DNA of 64,000 nt from an uncultured Christensenella sp. (lineage in GTDB: Bacteria; Bacillota; Clostridia; Christensenellales; Borkfalkiaceae). Location: the NCBI GenBank assembly GCA_910576655.1, contig CAJTJC010000009.1:1-64000 (forward strand), written 5' to 3'. The notes beneath the pieces were generated by a model. That model saw only the letters and a program-made list of their open reading frames with translations. It was not told the origin of the DNA and did no database searches. A program made the translations under genes and the position numbers. This document shows positions 7,192-13,954 of this stretch, piece by piece (the first letter of the stretch is position 1; each line of letters opens with the position of its first letter).

Positions 7192-7773
7192 ATGATTTTA
7201 GCGGACTGGATAGTTTTGGGTATTACGGCCTTTTTCTGTCTACTCGGAATGTTGTTCGGGTTCGGAAAAGGACTTAAATTCTTTACCGGCGGAATATTCG
7301 GTTTCTTTATTTCGGTCGTAGTGTGCTACGCTCTTGGCGGACTGATATACAATTTCGGCTTCGTGCAGGACGCGCTTAACAGCATGTGCACGGCTTTGGC
7401 GGAAAACGGCAGCGGCTTCTGCAATTTCTTATTGAAAATACACATCGACGTAATAGTTTATTACGTGGGGCTGTTCATAGCGGTCACCATAATAAGGTTG
7501 ATAATAGTAAAGGTAATAAAGAGTATCGTGGAAATAGACAACGTATTTCTCATTATACTCAACAAGACCTTCGGCGTAATTCTATTCGTCGGCGTAATGT
7601 TTATGCTTATGCTTTTCGCATTCCAGATTGTCGCACTTATAGGCGGCAACACTCAGGCAGACTTCCTTTTGAAGCTTTCGGGCAGCAAGCTTAAGCTCGA
7701 CTGGCTGTTCGAGCATAATCCGTTCATGACGATTATAAAGTATATAAGAATAGAAATTCCCGTAACACCGTAA
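7192..7773 (+). CDS. CvpA-like integral membrane protein
   Basis: A 193-residue protein with about four membrane helices (7-24, 31-54, 80-103, 118-147). The opening DWIVLGITAFFCLLGMLFGFGKGL, where a short aspartate start leads into a glycine-rich turn and a basic GKGL, is the signature of the CvpA family, membrane proteins of unsettled function linked to envelope maintenance. A very strong AAGGAGGTG ribosome site lies 9 nt upstream. The gene is flanked by terminators, so it is probably monocistronic. Family assignment is by overall pattern rather than a single motif. Confidence 0.55.
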   Translation: MILADWIVLGITAFFCLLGMLFGFGKGLKFFTGGIFGFFISVVVCYALGGLIYNFGFVQDALNSMCTALAENGSGFCNFLLKIHIDVIVYYVGLFIAVTIIRLIIVKVIKSIVEIDNVFLIILNKTFGVILFVGVMFMLMLFAFQIVALIGGNTQADFLLKLSGSKLKLDWLFEHNPFMTIIKYIRIEIPVTP

Positions 7774-7774
7774 T

Positions 7775-7806
7775 AAAAAAGCTTTCCGTTTTCGGAAAGC
7801 TTTTTG
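7775..7806 (+). terminator. intrinsic terminator
   Basis: AAAAGCTTTCCG pairs with CGGAAAGCTTTT and ends in a T run (7777-7805). Confidence 0.9.
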
Positions 7807-7848
7807 CATTTTGTCAAGATATGCGCGCGTGCGGCATATATTTTGTAT

Positions 7849-8205
7849 ATGGAACTTTCATTTCAGCAGCTCAAACAAAAGGACGTTGTCAGCGTAAGCG
7901 ACGGAAAAAATCTCGGCAAGGTCTGCGACGTTACGGTTTCCTTTCCCGAAAAGGAGTGGCTGGGCATTACCGTGCCCGGCAGCAAGGGCTTTAAGCTTAC
8001 AAACAAACGGGAAATGTTTATTCCCGTGCATCAGATAGTAAAGGTAGGCGAGGACGCCGTTCTCGTCAAAACCGAGGGGAAAAAGGATTGCCCGCCTCCG
8101 CCCAAGGACGACTGTCCGCCGCCGTGCCCGCCGTGTCCTCCGCGCCCGCCCAAGCCGCGCCGCGATGACGGCTACGACAGGCGCGATTACGGCGAATACG
8201 AATAA
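7849..8205 (+). CDS. YlmC/YmxH family sporulation protein (PRC-barrel) with a Pro/Cys-rich tail
   Basis: A PRC-barrel protein of 118 residues. The barrel (1-75) reads MELSFQQLKQKDVVSVSDGKNLGKVCDVTV and FIPVHQIVKVGEDAVLV, as in YlmC/YmxH proteins, which in many Clostridia are encoded next to sigG. After it comes an unusual tail of about 40 residues with proline and cysteine runs (CPPPPKDD, CPPPCPPCPPRPP) ending in DDGYDRRDYGEYE. I place the start at ATG 7849, where the family homology begins. A TATATT ends 7 nt before the ATG and there is no ribosome site, so the mRNA may be leaderless. The Cys/Pro tail resembles spore-coat or metal-binding sequences; its role is unknown. Confidence 0.8.
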   Translation: MELSFQQLKQKDVVSVSDGKNLGKVCDVTVSFPEKEWLGITVPGSKGFKLTNKREMFIPVHQIVKVGEDAVLVKTEGKKDCPPPPKDDCPPPCPPCPPRPPKPRRDDGYDRRDYGEYE

Positions 8206-8237
8206 ACAAGCCGTCTGCTTGCGCAGACGGCTTGTTT
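8204..8237. terminator. bidirectional terminator between convergent genes
   Basis: AAACAAGCCGTCTG (8204-8217) pairs with CAGACGGCTTGTTT (8224-8237); T runs lie on both sides. Confidence 0.9.
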
Positions 8238-8969
8238 TTATTCGGAAAAATCAACCTTGACGGTGCCCGCCGAGCAGTCGACGAAAAGCCTTTTATCCGT
8301 CGTACCCGTCTGGTCGGACAAATTGCAGGTGCCCGCCGATACGTCGACTTTAACGGTATATTCGCTCTTTTTGCCGTTAACGCCGAGCTTTAACGTGCCT
8401 GCGCTTATATCGATTTCTATATCGGGGCAAACCGCGTTGTTAACGTGGACGGTTCCCGCGCTGACGTCGCAGTCAAGCTTGCTGCAATTAATTCCCGTAG
8501 CGCTCAGAGTACCCGCGCTGACGTCCGCGTCGATGCGACCGTAATTCCCCGCGGCAAGCTCGACCTTGCCTGCGTTCATATCCAGGCTGATATTCAGCGT
8601 CCTGTTTGCGGGCAGTCGTACGACCGTTTCGGGCGCGTTCCAAAGACCGAAGCTGAAAACCGATGCGTACCACTTTATACTCGAATCGAAGCTCAGCGTA
8701 CCGTCGGTTTCCTCAAGCCCGTTTTTATACGCCTTGCTGTCGGGATAAATTATTTCTATCTTGTCGCCGTCGTAAAACTCGGTTTTCAGTATGCCCGCGC
8801 CGACCTTTAACTTTACCGTCGAATTTTCGTTTTGTTCCGTATAAGTTTTCATTTCGAAGTCGGGTCCCCTGAACGACCAGTCGTTTGCCGCAAGCGTGGC
8901 TATTATTATGCCCGCGCCTATCGCAATTATCACTATGCCTGCAATAAATGATTTTAATATAGATTTCAT
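8238..8969 (-). CDS. DUF4097 family beta-strand repeat protein, membrane-anchored
   Basis: A 243-residue protein with one N-terminal membrane helix (about 8-28, FIAGIVIIAIGAGIIIATLA) followed by an all-beta region with repeated sAGxhxl turns (NAGKVELAAGNYG, VSAGTLSATG, ISAGTLKLGV, VSAGTCNLSD, CSAGTVKVDF). This is the DUF4097 right-handed beta-helix fold, whose function is unknown. Its start overlaps the stop of the DUF1700 gene by 4 nt, making it the last gene of the PadR-DUF1700-DUF4097 operon, a common Firmicute arrangement thought to respond to envelope stress. Confidence 0.82.
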   Translation of the reverse strand: MKSILKSFIAGIVIIAIGAGIIIATLAANDWSFRGPDFEMKTYTEQNENSTVKLKVGAGILKTEFYDGDKIEIIYPDSKAYKNGLEETDGTLSFDSSIKWYASVFSFGLWNAPETVVRLPANRTLNISLDMNAGKVELAAGNYGRIDADVSAGTLSATGINCSKLDCDVSAGTVHVNNAVCPDIEIDISAGTLKLGVNGKKSEYTVKVDVSAGTCNLSDQTGTTDKRLFVDCSAGTVKVDFSE

Positions 8970-9568
8970 ACCGCGCTCTCCTTATTGCCGAACGCATTGA
9001 ACAGCTTTCTGAAAAGTCGCCACATAAGCGAAGCGAGTTTGTAAAGCAGAGGGAAAAGAATTATTCCTACGCCCAGCGTGATAAGCCCGCCGCCGAGATT
9101 GTACAGCCCGTAGGTCACGTCGCCGCCAATCATAAGCACGACCGAGCTGCCCATTGCAACCGCGCCGCCGCCTATAATCGCAACGGGGGTAATGCAAAAC
9201 GCGAAGGTAATCGCCGCCATGGTCACCACGAGTGCGAATATGGGAATACATAAAATTATGCAGGCAATCGCAAATCCCCAGCCGCGCCCGCTTTTGACCT
9301 TCTCGGGCGGCTTCGGCGCCGGCTCCGACTTTTTTTCGGGCTGTTTTTGTTCGTGTATTTGTTCGGTCTCTTCGACCTTTTCGTTCAATATCCTTTGCGC
9401 GGCGTCGTAGGGCGCGCCGAACCCGTCGGTAATTTCGCGTTCCGAAAAGCCCGCCTCTCGCCTGTCGGCGTAGGCTTCCGCATAATAGTCGAGGACGCGC
9501 CGCCGCTCTGCGTCGGAAACGCATAGAAGGTTGCTGTTCAATTCGTCGCGCCATTCGTTATACGTCAT
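8966..9568 (-). CDS. DUF1700 family membrane protein (HAAS domain)
   Basis: A 200-residue protein. The N-terminal helical HAAS segment (MTYNEWRDELNSNL, then RRRVLDYYAEAYADRREAGFSEREITDGFGAP) is typical of DUF1700 proteins, which pair with PadR regulators. A charged Pro/Lys linker (about 70-92) leads to three or four membrane helices rich in glycine and a C-terminal KLASLMWRLFRKLF amphipathic helix. Both junctions in the operon are 4-nt ATGA overlaps, implying translational coupling. It is probably a membrane partner of the DUF4097 protein. Confidence 0.82.
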   Translation of the reverse strand: MTYNEWRDELNSNLLCVSDAERRRVLDYYAEAYADRREAGFSEREITDGFGAPYDAAQRILNEKVEETEQIHEQKQPEKKSEPAPKPPEKVKSGRGWGFAIACIILCIPIFALVVTMAAITFAFCITPVAIIGGGAVAMGSSVVLMIGGDVTYGLYNLGGGLITLGVGIILFPLLYKLASLMWRLFRKLFNAFGNKESAV

Positions 9569-9876
9569 ATTTTTCCTCCGAATAACTTTTTGTAAATAGC
9601 ATTAATTTCAAGCAAGTCCGTTTTTCCCGAATTCAGCTTGGAAAGTCCCGCAACGGTAATTTTGTAATACCGTCGCAGTCTGCCGCTGTACTCGGCGGTG
9701 CGGGTAGTGACGCAGCCGCACGCTTCAAGCCTTTTTAAAATAGGGTATAGCGTGCTTTCGGATATGTCGATAATCCCTTGCAGGTCGCTTATTATCTTGT
9801 AGCCGTAGCTTTCGCTTTTGCTTATCGCGTACAGCACGCATACGTCGAGTATGCCTTTTTTAAGTTGAACGTCCAT
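9565..9876 (-). CDS. PadR family transcriptional regulator
   Basis: A 103-residue winged-helix protein of the short PadR type: KKGILDVCVLYAISKSESYGYKIISDL, the recognition helix region ISESTLYPILKRLEACGCVTTRT, then the wing RLRRYYKITVAGLSKL. These regulators usually repress their own operon. The promoter region contains a 7-7-7 inverted repeat over the -10 that fits an autoregulatory operator. It heads the operon with DUF1700 and DUF4097 genes. Confidence 0.9.
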   Translation of the reverse strand: MDVQLKKGILDVCVLYAISKSESYGYKIISDLQGIIDISESTLYPILKRLEACGCVTTRTAEYSGRLRRYYKITVAGLSKLNSGKTDLLEINAIYKKLFGGKI

Positions 9877-9896
9877 AAAATACCTTGCTTTGTCTT

Positions 9897-9927
9897 ATAC
9901 TATACATTACATAGTATAATATGTCAA
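9897..9927 (-). promoter_or_regulatory. promoter and inverted-repeat operator of the padR operon
   Basis: On the minus strand TTGACA (9927-9922), 17 nt, TATAGT (9904-9899). Plus-strand arms ATACTAT (9897-9903) and ATAGTAT (9911-9917) form a perfect inverted repeat with a 7-nt centre covering the -10, a likely PadR binding site. Confidence 0.65.
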
Positions 9928-9969
9928 CTGTTTGCTGGTAATTCCTAAAAATTTATTTGCAGAAAACGG

Positions 9970-9999
9970 TTTCGGTCCTCCCGAGCAGGAGGACCGAAA
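9970..9999 (-). terminator. terminator of the yetF-DUF4363 operon
   Basis: TTTCGGTCCTCC (9970-9981) pairs with GGAGGACCGAAA (9988-9999); on the minus strand a short TTTT follows. It lies between the DUF4363 stop and the padR promoter. Confidence 0.65.
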
Positions 10000-10002
10000 G
10001 GT

Positions 10003-10380
10003 TTAAAATATATTTTCAAGTTTAAGGGTATAGCCGCCGGGTAGGTTTTTGGTTATTTCCTTCAATACCTCGATATTCGCAAGCGCTAATCCGTATTCCT
10101 TTTCGTATATAAACCCGCACGCCTCGCTAAGCCAGTAATCGACGTAGGAAATGTCGTTATGCGGGATAAATATATGCAGCTTGCTTTTTTTGTCCGTCCA
10201 CATCTGTCTTACCGCGTAGGCGTCCTCGCGGTTGGCGGTTTCGTTTTCAACCTTTTTATAAAGCGTTTCAAGCGTATCGTGAAACTCGCCGAATTGCTCG
10301 TTCAGGTAAAATTCCACGCCTATAAAAAGCGCAAGGCAAAGAAGTATCGCCGTTACGGTGTATATAATAGATTTTACCAT
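10003..10380 (-). CDS. DUF4363 family protein
   Basis: A 125-residue protein with a single N-terminal membrane helix (about 5-23, IIYTVTAILLCLALFIGVE) and a helical extracytoplasmic part containing YVDYWLSEACGFIYEKEYGLALANIEVLKEI. This is the pattern of DUF4363 proteins, which are encoded with YetF-like proteins in Clostridia. Its start overlaps the yetF stop by 7 nt, so the two are translated together. The function is unknown. Confidence 0.7.
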   Translation of the reverse strand: MVKSIIYTVTAILLCLALFIGVEFYLNEQFGEFHDTLETLYKKVENETANREDAYAVRQMWTDKKSKLHIFIPHNDISYVDYWLSEACGFIYEKEYGLALANIEVLKEITKNLPGGYTLKLENIF

Positions 10381-11048
10381 TTGTTTTTCAACTCCATTTC
10401 AAGTATCCTGTATTTTTCACCGCGCTTTTGGAGGTAGACCCTGCCGTCGCCGCTGACCGTCATAACCAGCACCTGTTTAAGCTGCGTATCCTGCGCGGAT
10501 AAAAATGCTTGCAATTCTTCGCGTGTAATTCCGCAAATTTCAAGGTTCTTTTTATCCGCCTTTCCGCCGTCTATCAAAAGCACGGGCAGGGAAGATGACT
10601 TGCGGTCGGGGTTTTCAAGCGCGGAAAAGCTTCCGTTTGATTCGTATAGCCCGTAATAAACGTCGTCAAGGCTGAAATAGCCCGCCGCGCGCATACTCTC
10701 TATCAAGTCGCTTACGTCGAGGTTGTTGGTTTTCAACTGGTATTCGTCTACGCCGTTCTTATTTATGACCAGCGAGGGCTTGCCGCACACCGCCGTCTTT
10801 ACGGGCTTGAACCATAAATCGAGCAGCCAAACAATCTGATGCAGTATAAAAATAGCGACTATGGCTATGACCCCGTACAGAAGAGGAATAGACGAGTCCG
10901 CCATGGGTATGCACGCAAGCTCGGCAATCAGCAGAGTGATAACGAACTCGAAGGGTTGCATTTCGCCTATCTGACTTTTGCCCATAAGCCTCATAATAAA
11001 CAGCAGCGTCAAAAATATAATCGCCGTACGAATAAAAATAAGAGCCAT
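10374..11048 (-). CDS. YetF/DUF421 family membrane protein
   Basis: A 224-residue protein with three N-terminal membrane helices (about 5-22, 32-50, 57-80) followed by the soluble DUF421 region (KPSLVINKNGVDEYQLKTNNLDVSDLIESMRAAGYFSLDDVYYGLYESNGSFS is the segment seen, split here only by eye). The start at 11048 places MALIFIRTAIIFLTLLFIMRLMGK at the N-terminus, as in the family; an upstream in-frame ATG would add a 44-residue tail overlapping folC. YetF-type proteins occur in spore-formers and some are in the spore membrane. It is divergent from folC. Confidence 0.85.
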   Translation of the reverse strand: MALIFIRTAIIFLTLLFIMRLMGKSQIGEMQPFEFVITLLIAELACIPMADSSIPLLYGVIAIVAIFILHQIVWLLDLWFKPVKTAVCGKPSLVINKNGVDEYQLKTNNLDVSDLIESMRAAGYFSLDDVYYGLYESNGSFSALENPDRKSSSLPVLLIDGGKADKKNLEICGITREELQAFLSAQDTQLKQVLVMTVSGDGRVYLQKRGEKYRILEMELKNKW

Positions 11049-11082
11049 ACACTTAGATTGCGTAAAAAAGTTTTCAATATTC

Positions 11083-11121
11083 TTGATTAAGCTTTTAAAG
11101 AGTGCTATAATTGTTGAAATG
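11083..11121 (+). promoter_or_regulatory. folC promoter; start codon at the predicted transcription start
   Basis: TTGATT (11083-11088), 17 nt, TATAAT (11106-11111). The ATG begins at 11119, 8 nt after the -10, and no ribosome site can be transcribed upstream, so the mRNA is probably leaderless. Confidence 0.7.
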
Positions 11122-12246
11122 ATTGACTTTTCCACGCGGCCGACCCGCGCCGTTCTCGACGCCTTGGGCAGTCCCGACAAAAAGCTGAAAATAATTCATA
11201 TCGCGGGCACCAACGGCAAGGGCTCGACTGCGGAATTTTTTACCGAAATTCTCGTTGCCGCGGGGAAGAGGACGGGCACGTTTACCTCGCCCGAAGTTTA
11301 CTGCTATTACGACCAGTTCCGTATAGATAACGTACCGATTGCGCCGTCGGTGTTCGACGGTTACCGCGCCGCAACCGAGCGGTTCAGCGCAAGCGACTTC
11401 GAGAAGGACGCCGCCGCCGCTATCGCCGCGTTTGCGGGCGAGGGCTGCGAATGGGCGGTTATCGAGTGCGGTATGGGCGGACTCAACGACGCGACGAACG
11501 CGATTTATAAAAAAGAGCTTGCCGTAATTACCTCGGTTTCGTTGGAGCATACGGCTTACCTCGGCGGTACCGTCGAAGAAATCTGCGCCCATAAAGCGGG
11601 GATTATTCGTGACTGCCCCGCAATAATCAACGCGCACCAGAGCGTCGAAGCAAGACGGTTTTTCAAGGACTACGAGTTTGCCGATAAGATAGACGCGATT
11701 TTCGACGGCGGATTTGTTTACGGCGGCAAAAGGTTTGCGCTTAAAGCAGAGGGCTGTCTGCAACCGCATAACGCGGCGTGCGCAATCGAGGGCGCAAGAA
11801 TTTTGGGTATAGACGAAAGCGCGATTTATAAAGGCATTGCAAATTGCCGCCCGCGCGGTCGGCTTGAAATATTCGGGGTAGACGGCAGAGAGTACGTTTT
11901 AGACGGCGCGCACAATCCCGCCGCGTTCGAGCCGCTTGCAGAGTATTTGCATTCCCGCGATTGTAAACGCACGGTAATTTTCGGTTGCCTTAACGATAAG
12001 GATATAGACGGAAACCTGTCAAAGATTGTTGCAGACGAAATAATTGCGGTAGCCTGTCCGGGCGCCCGCGCAAGGACGCTTGAAGATACTTATGCGCACT
12101 GCCGCAAGCAATTCGGAAAAAAAAGGACGCTCAAGGTGGCAAGCGTGACGCAAGCTCTCGAAAAGGCGGACGGCGAAATCGTCGTCGTGTGCGGTTCGTT
12201 CACGCTTTTGAAGGGGGCTTTGAAGTGGATAGAGAAAAGGCGATAA
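11119..12246 (+). CDS. folC: bifunctional dihydrofolate synthase/folylpolyglutamate synthase
   Basis: A 375-residue Mur-ligase-like enzyme that adds glutamate to dihydropteroate or folates. The P-loop HIAGTNGKGST (about 27-37), the TFTSPEVYCYYDQFRI lid region, ECGMGGLNDATN, SLEHTAYLGGTVEEICAHKAGI and the C-terminal LDGAHNPAAFEPL are all present. It is somewhat shorter than the usual 420-430. It heads the folate operon folC-(folE remnant)-folP-folBK. A long upstream extension of the frame overlaps the divergent yetF gene and is not real; ATG 11119 fits both the homology and the promoter. Confidence 0.93.
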   Translation: MIDFSTRPTRAVLDALGSPDKKLKIIHIAGTNGKGSTAEFFTEILVAAGKRTGTFTSPEVYCYYDQFRIDNVPIAPSVFDGYRAATERFSASDFEKDAAAAIAAFAGEGCEWAVIECGMGGLNDATNAIYKKELAVITSVSLEHTAYLGGTVEEICAHKAGIIRDCPAIINAHQSVEARRFFKDYEFADKIDAIFDGGFVYGGKRFALKAEGCLQPHNAACAIEGARILGIDESAIYKGIANCRPRGRLEIFGVDGREYVLDGAHNPAAFEPLAEYLHSRDCKRTVIFGCLNDKDIDGNLSKIVADEIIAVACPGARARTLEDTYAHCRKQFGKKRTLKVASVTQALEKADGEIVVVCGSFTLLKGALKWIEKRR

Positions 12247-12332
12247 AAGCGGGTGGCAAAATGCAGCCCTGCTCGGTTAAGGGCGAGTTCTCAAACGAAA
12301 TTAAAAGCGAGGTTTTTTCACTCAAGCTATGA
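12225..12332 (+). pseudogene. 35-codon frame resembling the C-terminal end of GTP cyclohydrolase I (folE remnant?)
   Basis: Between folC and folP is a short frame (GTG 12225 to TGA 12332) that overlaps both neighbours. Its product contains KAIKAGGKMQPCSVKGEF and SEVFSLKL. From memory, FolE ends with a segment like RGVKKPGSKTVTSAVRG followed by F and, some residues later, an EFLSL-type end, and the two line up without gaps. FolE is commonly encoded between folC and folP, so this looks like what remains after most of folE was deleted, or a tiny coupled peptide. The rest of FolE, including its zinc site, is absent. Confidence 0.35.
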
Positions 12333-13105
12333 AGATAGGCAAATACGAATTCCGCAACTACACCTACGTTATGGCGATAATCAACCTTACGCCCGACAGC
12401 TTTTTCGCGCCCAGCCGCAAGGACGAATACACGGTTTTAAAGGCGGTTGAAAACGCTGTCAAGGACGGCGCGGCGGTGATAGACTTAGGCGCGCAGTCCA
12501 CGCGCCCCAATTACGCCGAGGTGTCCGCGGACGAGGAAATTTCCCGCCTTGCGCGCCCGCTCGAGCTTATCAAACGCAACTTCGACGTTCCGGTATCGGT
12601 GGACACTTATTATACCGAGTGCGCCGCTTTCGCGCTGGATGCGGGCGCGGATATGATTAACGACGTGTGGGGGCTGACCTACGGCGGCGACATGGCGGGC
12701 GTAATAGCCAAGCGCAAGGCGTCCGTCTGCATAATGCACAACGCGCGCCGACCGCTTGCAGGCGACATATTTCCGCAGATTACCGGCTTTTTGAAAAACA
12801 GCGTTTCGCTTGCGCTTAACGCAGGTATAGACGGTGACGCAATCTGCGTAGACGGCGGAATAGGCTTTGCAAAGAACAGAGAGCAGAATTGGCAGCTTTT
12901 GGAGGGCTACGAAAAGCTTGACTTCGGCTATCCGCTTTTGCTTGGTACAAGCCGCAAATCGATGTTCGGCGGCGACCCGTCGGACAGGCTTGAAGCGACG
13001 GTGGAAAGCACGCGTCTTGCCGCGCGCAAGGGTGTGCTGTTCGTGCGCGTGCACGACGTAAAAGAAAATGCGCGCGCTATAAAGGAGATTTATGGGCGTA
13101 ATTGA
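12329..13105 (+). CDS. folP: dihydropteroate synthase
   Basis: A 258-residue TIM-barrel enzyme that joins 4-aminobenzoate to dihydropterin pyrophosphate. It has MAIINLTPDSF (substrate loop 1), DLGAQSTRP (the usual IDIGGESTRP, here with Ala-Gln), VSVDTYYTECAAFALDAGADMINDVWG, CIMHNARRP, VDGGIGFAKNREQNWQLL, LLLGTSRKSMFGG and RVHDVKENARAI. It starts by an ATGA overlap with the preceding short frame and its end overlaps folBK by 14 nt. The target family of sulfonamide drugs. Confidence 0.95.
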   Translation: MKIGKYEFRNYTYVMAIINLTPDSFFAPSRKDEYTVLKAVENAVKDGAAVIDLGAQSTRPNYAEVSADEEISRLARPLELIKRNFDVPVSVDTYYTECAAFALDAGADMINDVWGLTYGGDMAGVIAKRKASVCIMHNARRPLAGDIFPQITGFLKNSVSLALNAGIDGDAICVDGGIGFAKNREQNWQLLEGYEKLDFGYPLLLGTSRKSMFGGDPSDRLEATVESTRLAARKGVLFVRVHDVKENARAIKEIYGRN

Positions 13106-13853
13106 AATCCGCGGGCTGGAATTTTTAGCCTGCCACGGCGTACTCGGCTTTGAAAAGGTCAAGCCACAGCGCTTTATATTCGACGTCGATTTGCAAACCG
13201 ACTTTTTTCCCGCGCTAAGCGACGATATTAATTGCACCGTTAACTACGCCGAGGTTTGCGCGCTTCTGGAAAAAGAGTGTGCAAAAAGCCGCAGCCTGAT
13301 AGAAAAGCTTGCTTTAGAGTGCGCGTTCCGCATAATGGAGGAGTACCCGTCCGTAAGCAGAATAAAGCTGCGGTGCTTGAAGCCCGACGCGCCCGTAAAG
13401 CAGAAATTTGCAAGCGTCGGGGTTACGGTAGAGCTTGAAAGGGTAAAGGCGTACCTCTCTCTCGGCTCGTCGTCGGGCGACAGAGAGGGTTATATAAAAA
13501 AGGCGCTTTCGCTGCTCGGCGCAACGCGGGGTATAAGCGTAGAAAAGGTTTCCGCTTTTTTGGAAACCGAGCCGTACGGCGGGGTCGCGAAAAACAAGTT
13601 TATAAACTGCGCGGCGTGCGTTGTCACGTTTCTGCCCCCGCACGCCCTGCTTGACGAAATTCACCGCGTGGAAAAAGAGTGCGACAGGGTGCGCGACAAA
13701 AAGTGGGACGACAGGACGCTGGATATAGATATAATTTTTTACGGCGATAAGGTGATACGCGACGAAACGCTTATAATTCCGCACCGCGATTACCGCAACC
13801 GAGATTTCGTTAAAATCCCGCTTGCAAGCATAGCGCCGCATTTGATTGATTAA
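13092..13853 (+). CDS. fused dihydroneopterin aldolase and HPPK (FolB-FolK)
   Basis: A 253-residue fusion. Residues 1-117 are dihydroneopterin aldolase (IEIRGLEFLACHGVLGFEKVKPQRFIFDV, NYAEVCALLEKE, SLIEKLALECAFRIM). Residues 118-253 are 6-hydroxymethyl-dihydropterin pyrophosphokinase (AYLSLGSSSGDREGYIKKAL, ETEPYGGVAKNKFINCA, KKWDDRTLDIDIIFYGD with the metal-binding DxD, IPHRDYRNRDFVKIPLASIAP). FolB-FolK fusions are common in Firmicutes and channel two consecutive steps. It closes the folate operon, ending in a terminator. Confidence 0.93.
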   Translation: MGVIEIRGLEFLACHGVLGFEKVKPQRFIFDVDLQTDFFPALSDDINCTVNYAEVCALLEKECAKSRSLIEKLALECAFRIMEEYPSVSRIKLRCLKPDAPVKQKFASVGVTVELERVKAYLSLGSSSGDREGYIKKALSLLGATRGISVEKVSAFLETEPYGGVAKNKFINCAACVVTFLPPHALLDEIHRVEKECDRVRDKKWDDRTLDIDIIFYGDKVIRDETLIIPHRDYRNRDFVKIPLASIAPHLID

Positions 13854-13885
13854 AAAAAGTTTGTGCATACTACACAAACTTTTTT
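13853..13885 (+). terminator. terminator of the folate operon
   Basis: AAAAAGTTTGTG pairs with CACAAACTTTTT (13873-13885) around a 7-nt loop. Confidence 0.85.
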
Positions 13886-13954
13886 AAAAAATATGTACAA
13901 ATTTTATTACCTATGTTATAATTCCGTTAGTTTCAGATGTTACAGAGGTATGTT

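Noticed and set aside
10978..11118. N-terminal extension of folC by 47 codons
   Set aside because: It would run through the start region of the divergent yetF gene and the folC promoter, and the extra residues are unlike FolC.
11095..11769. Long open frame antisense to folC
   Set aside because: Open only because of the GC-skewed codons of folC; no ribosome site, no recognisable protein and full overlap with a clear enzyme gene. The same applies to other long antisense frames such as 5599-6237, 12485-13237 and 13314-13877.
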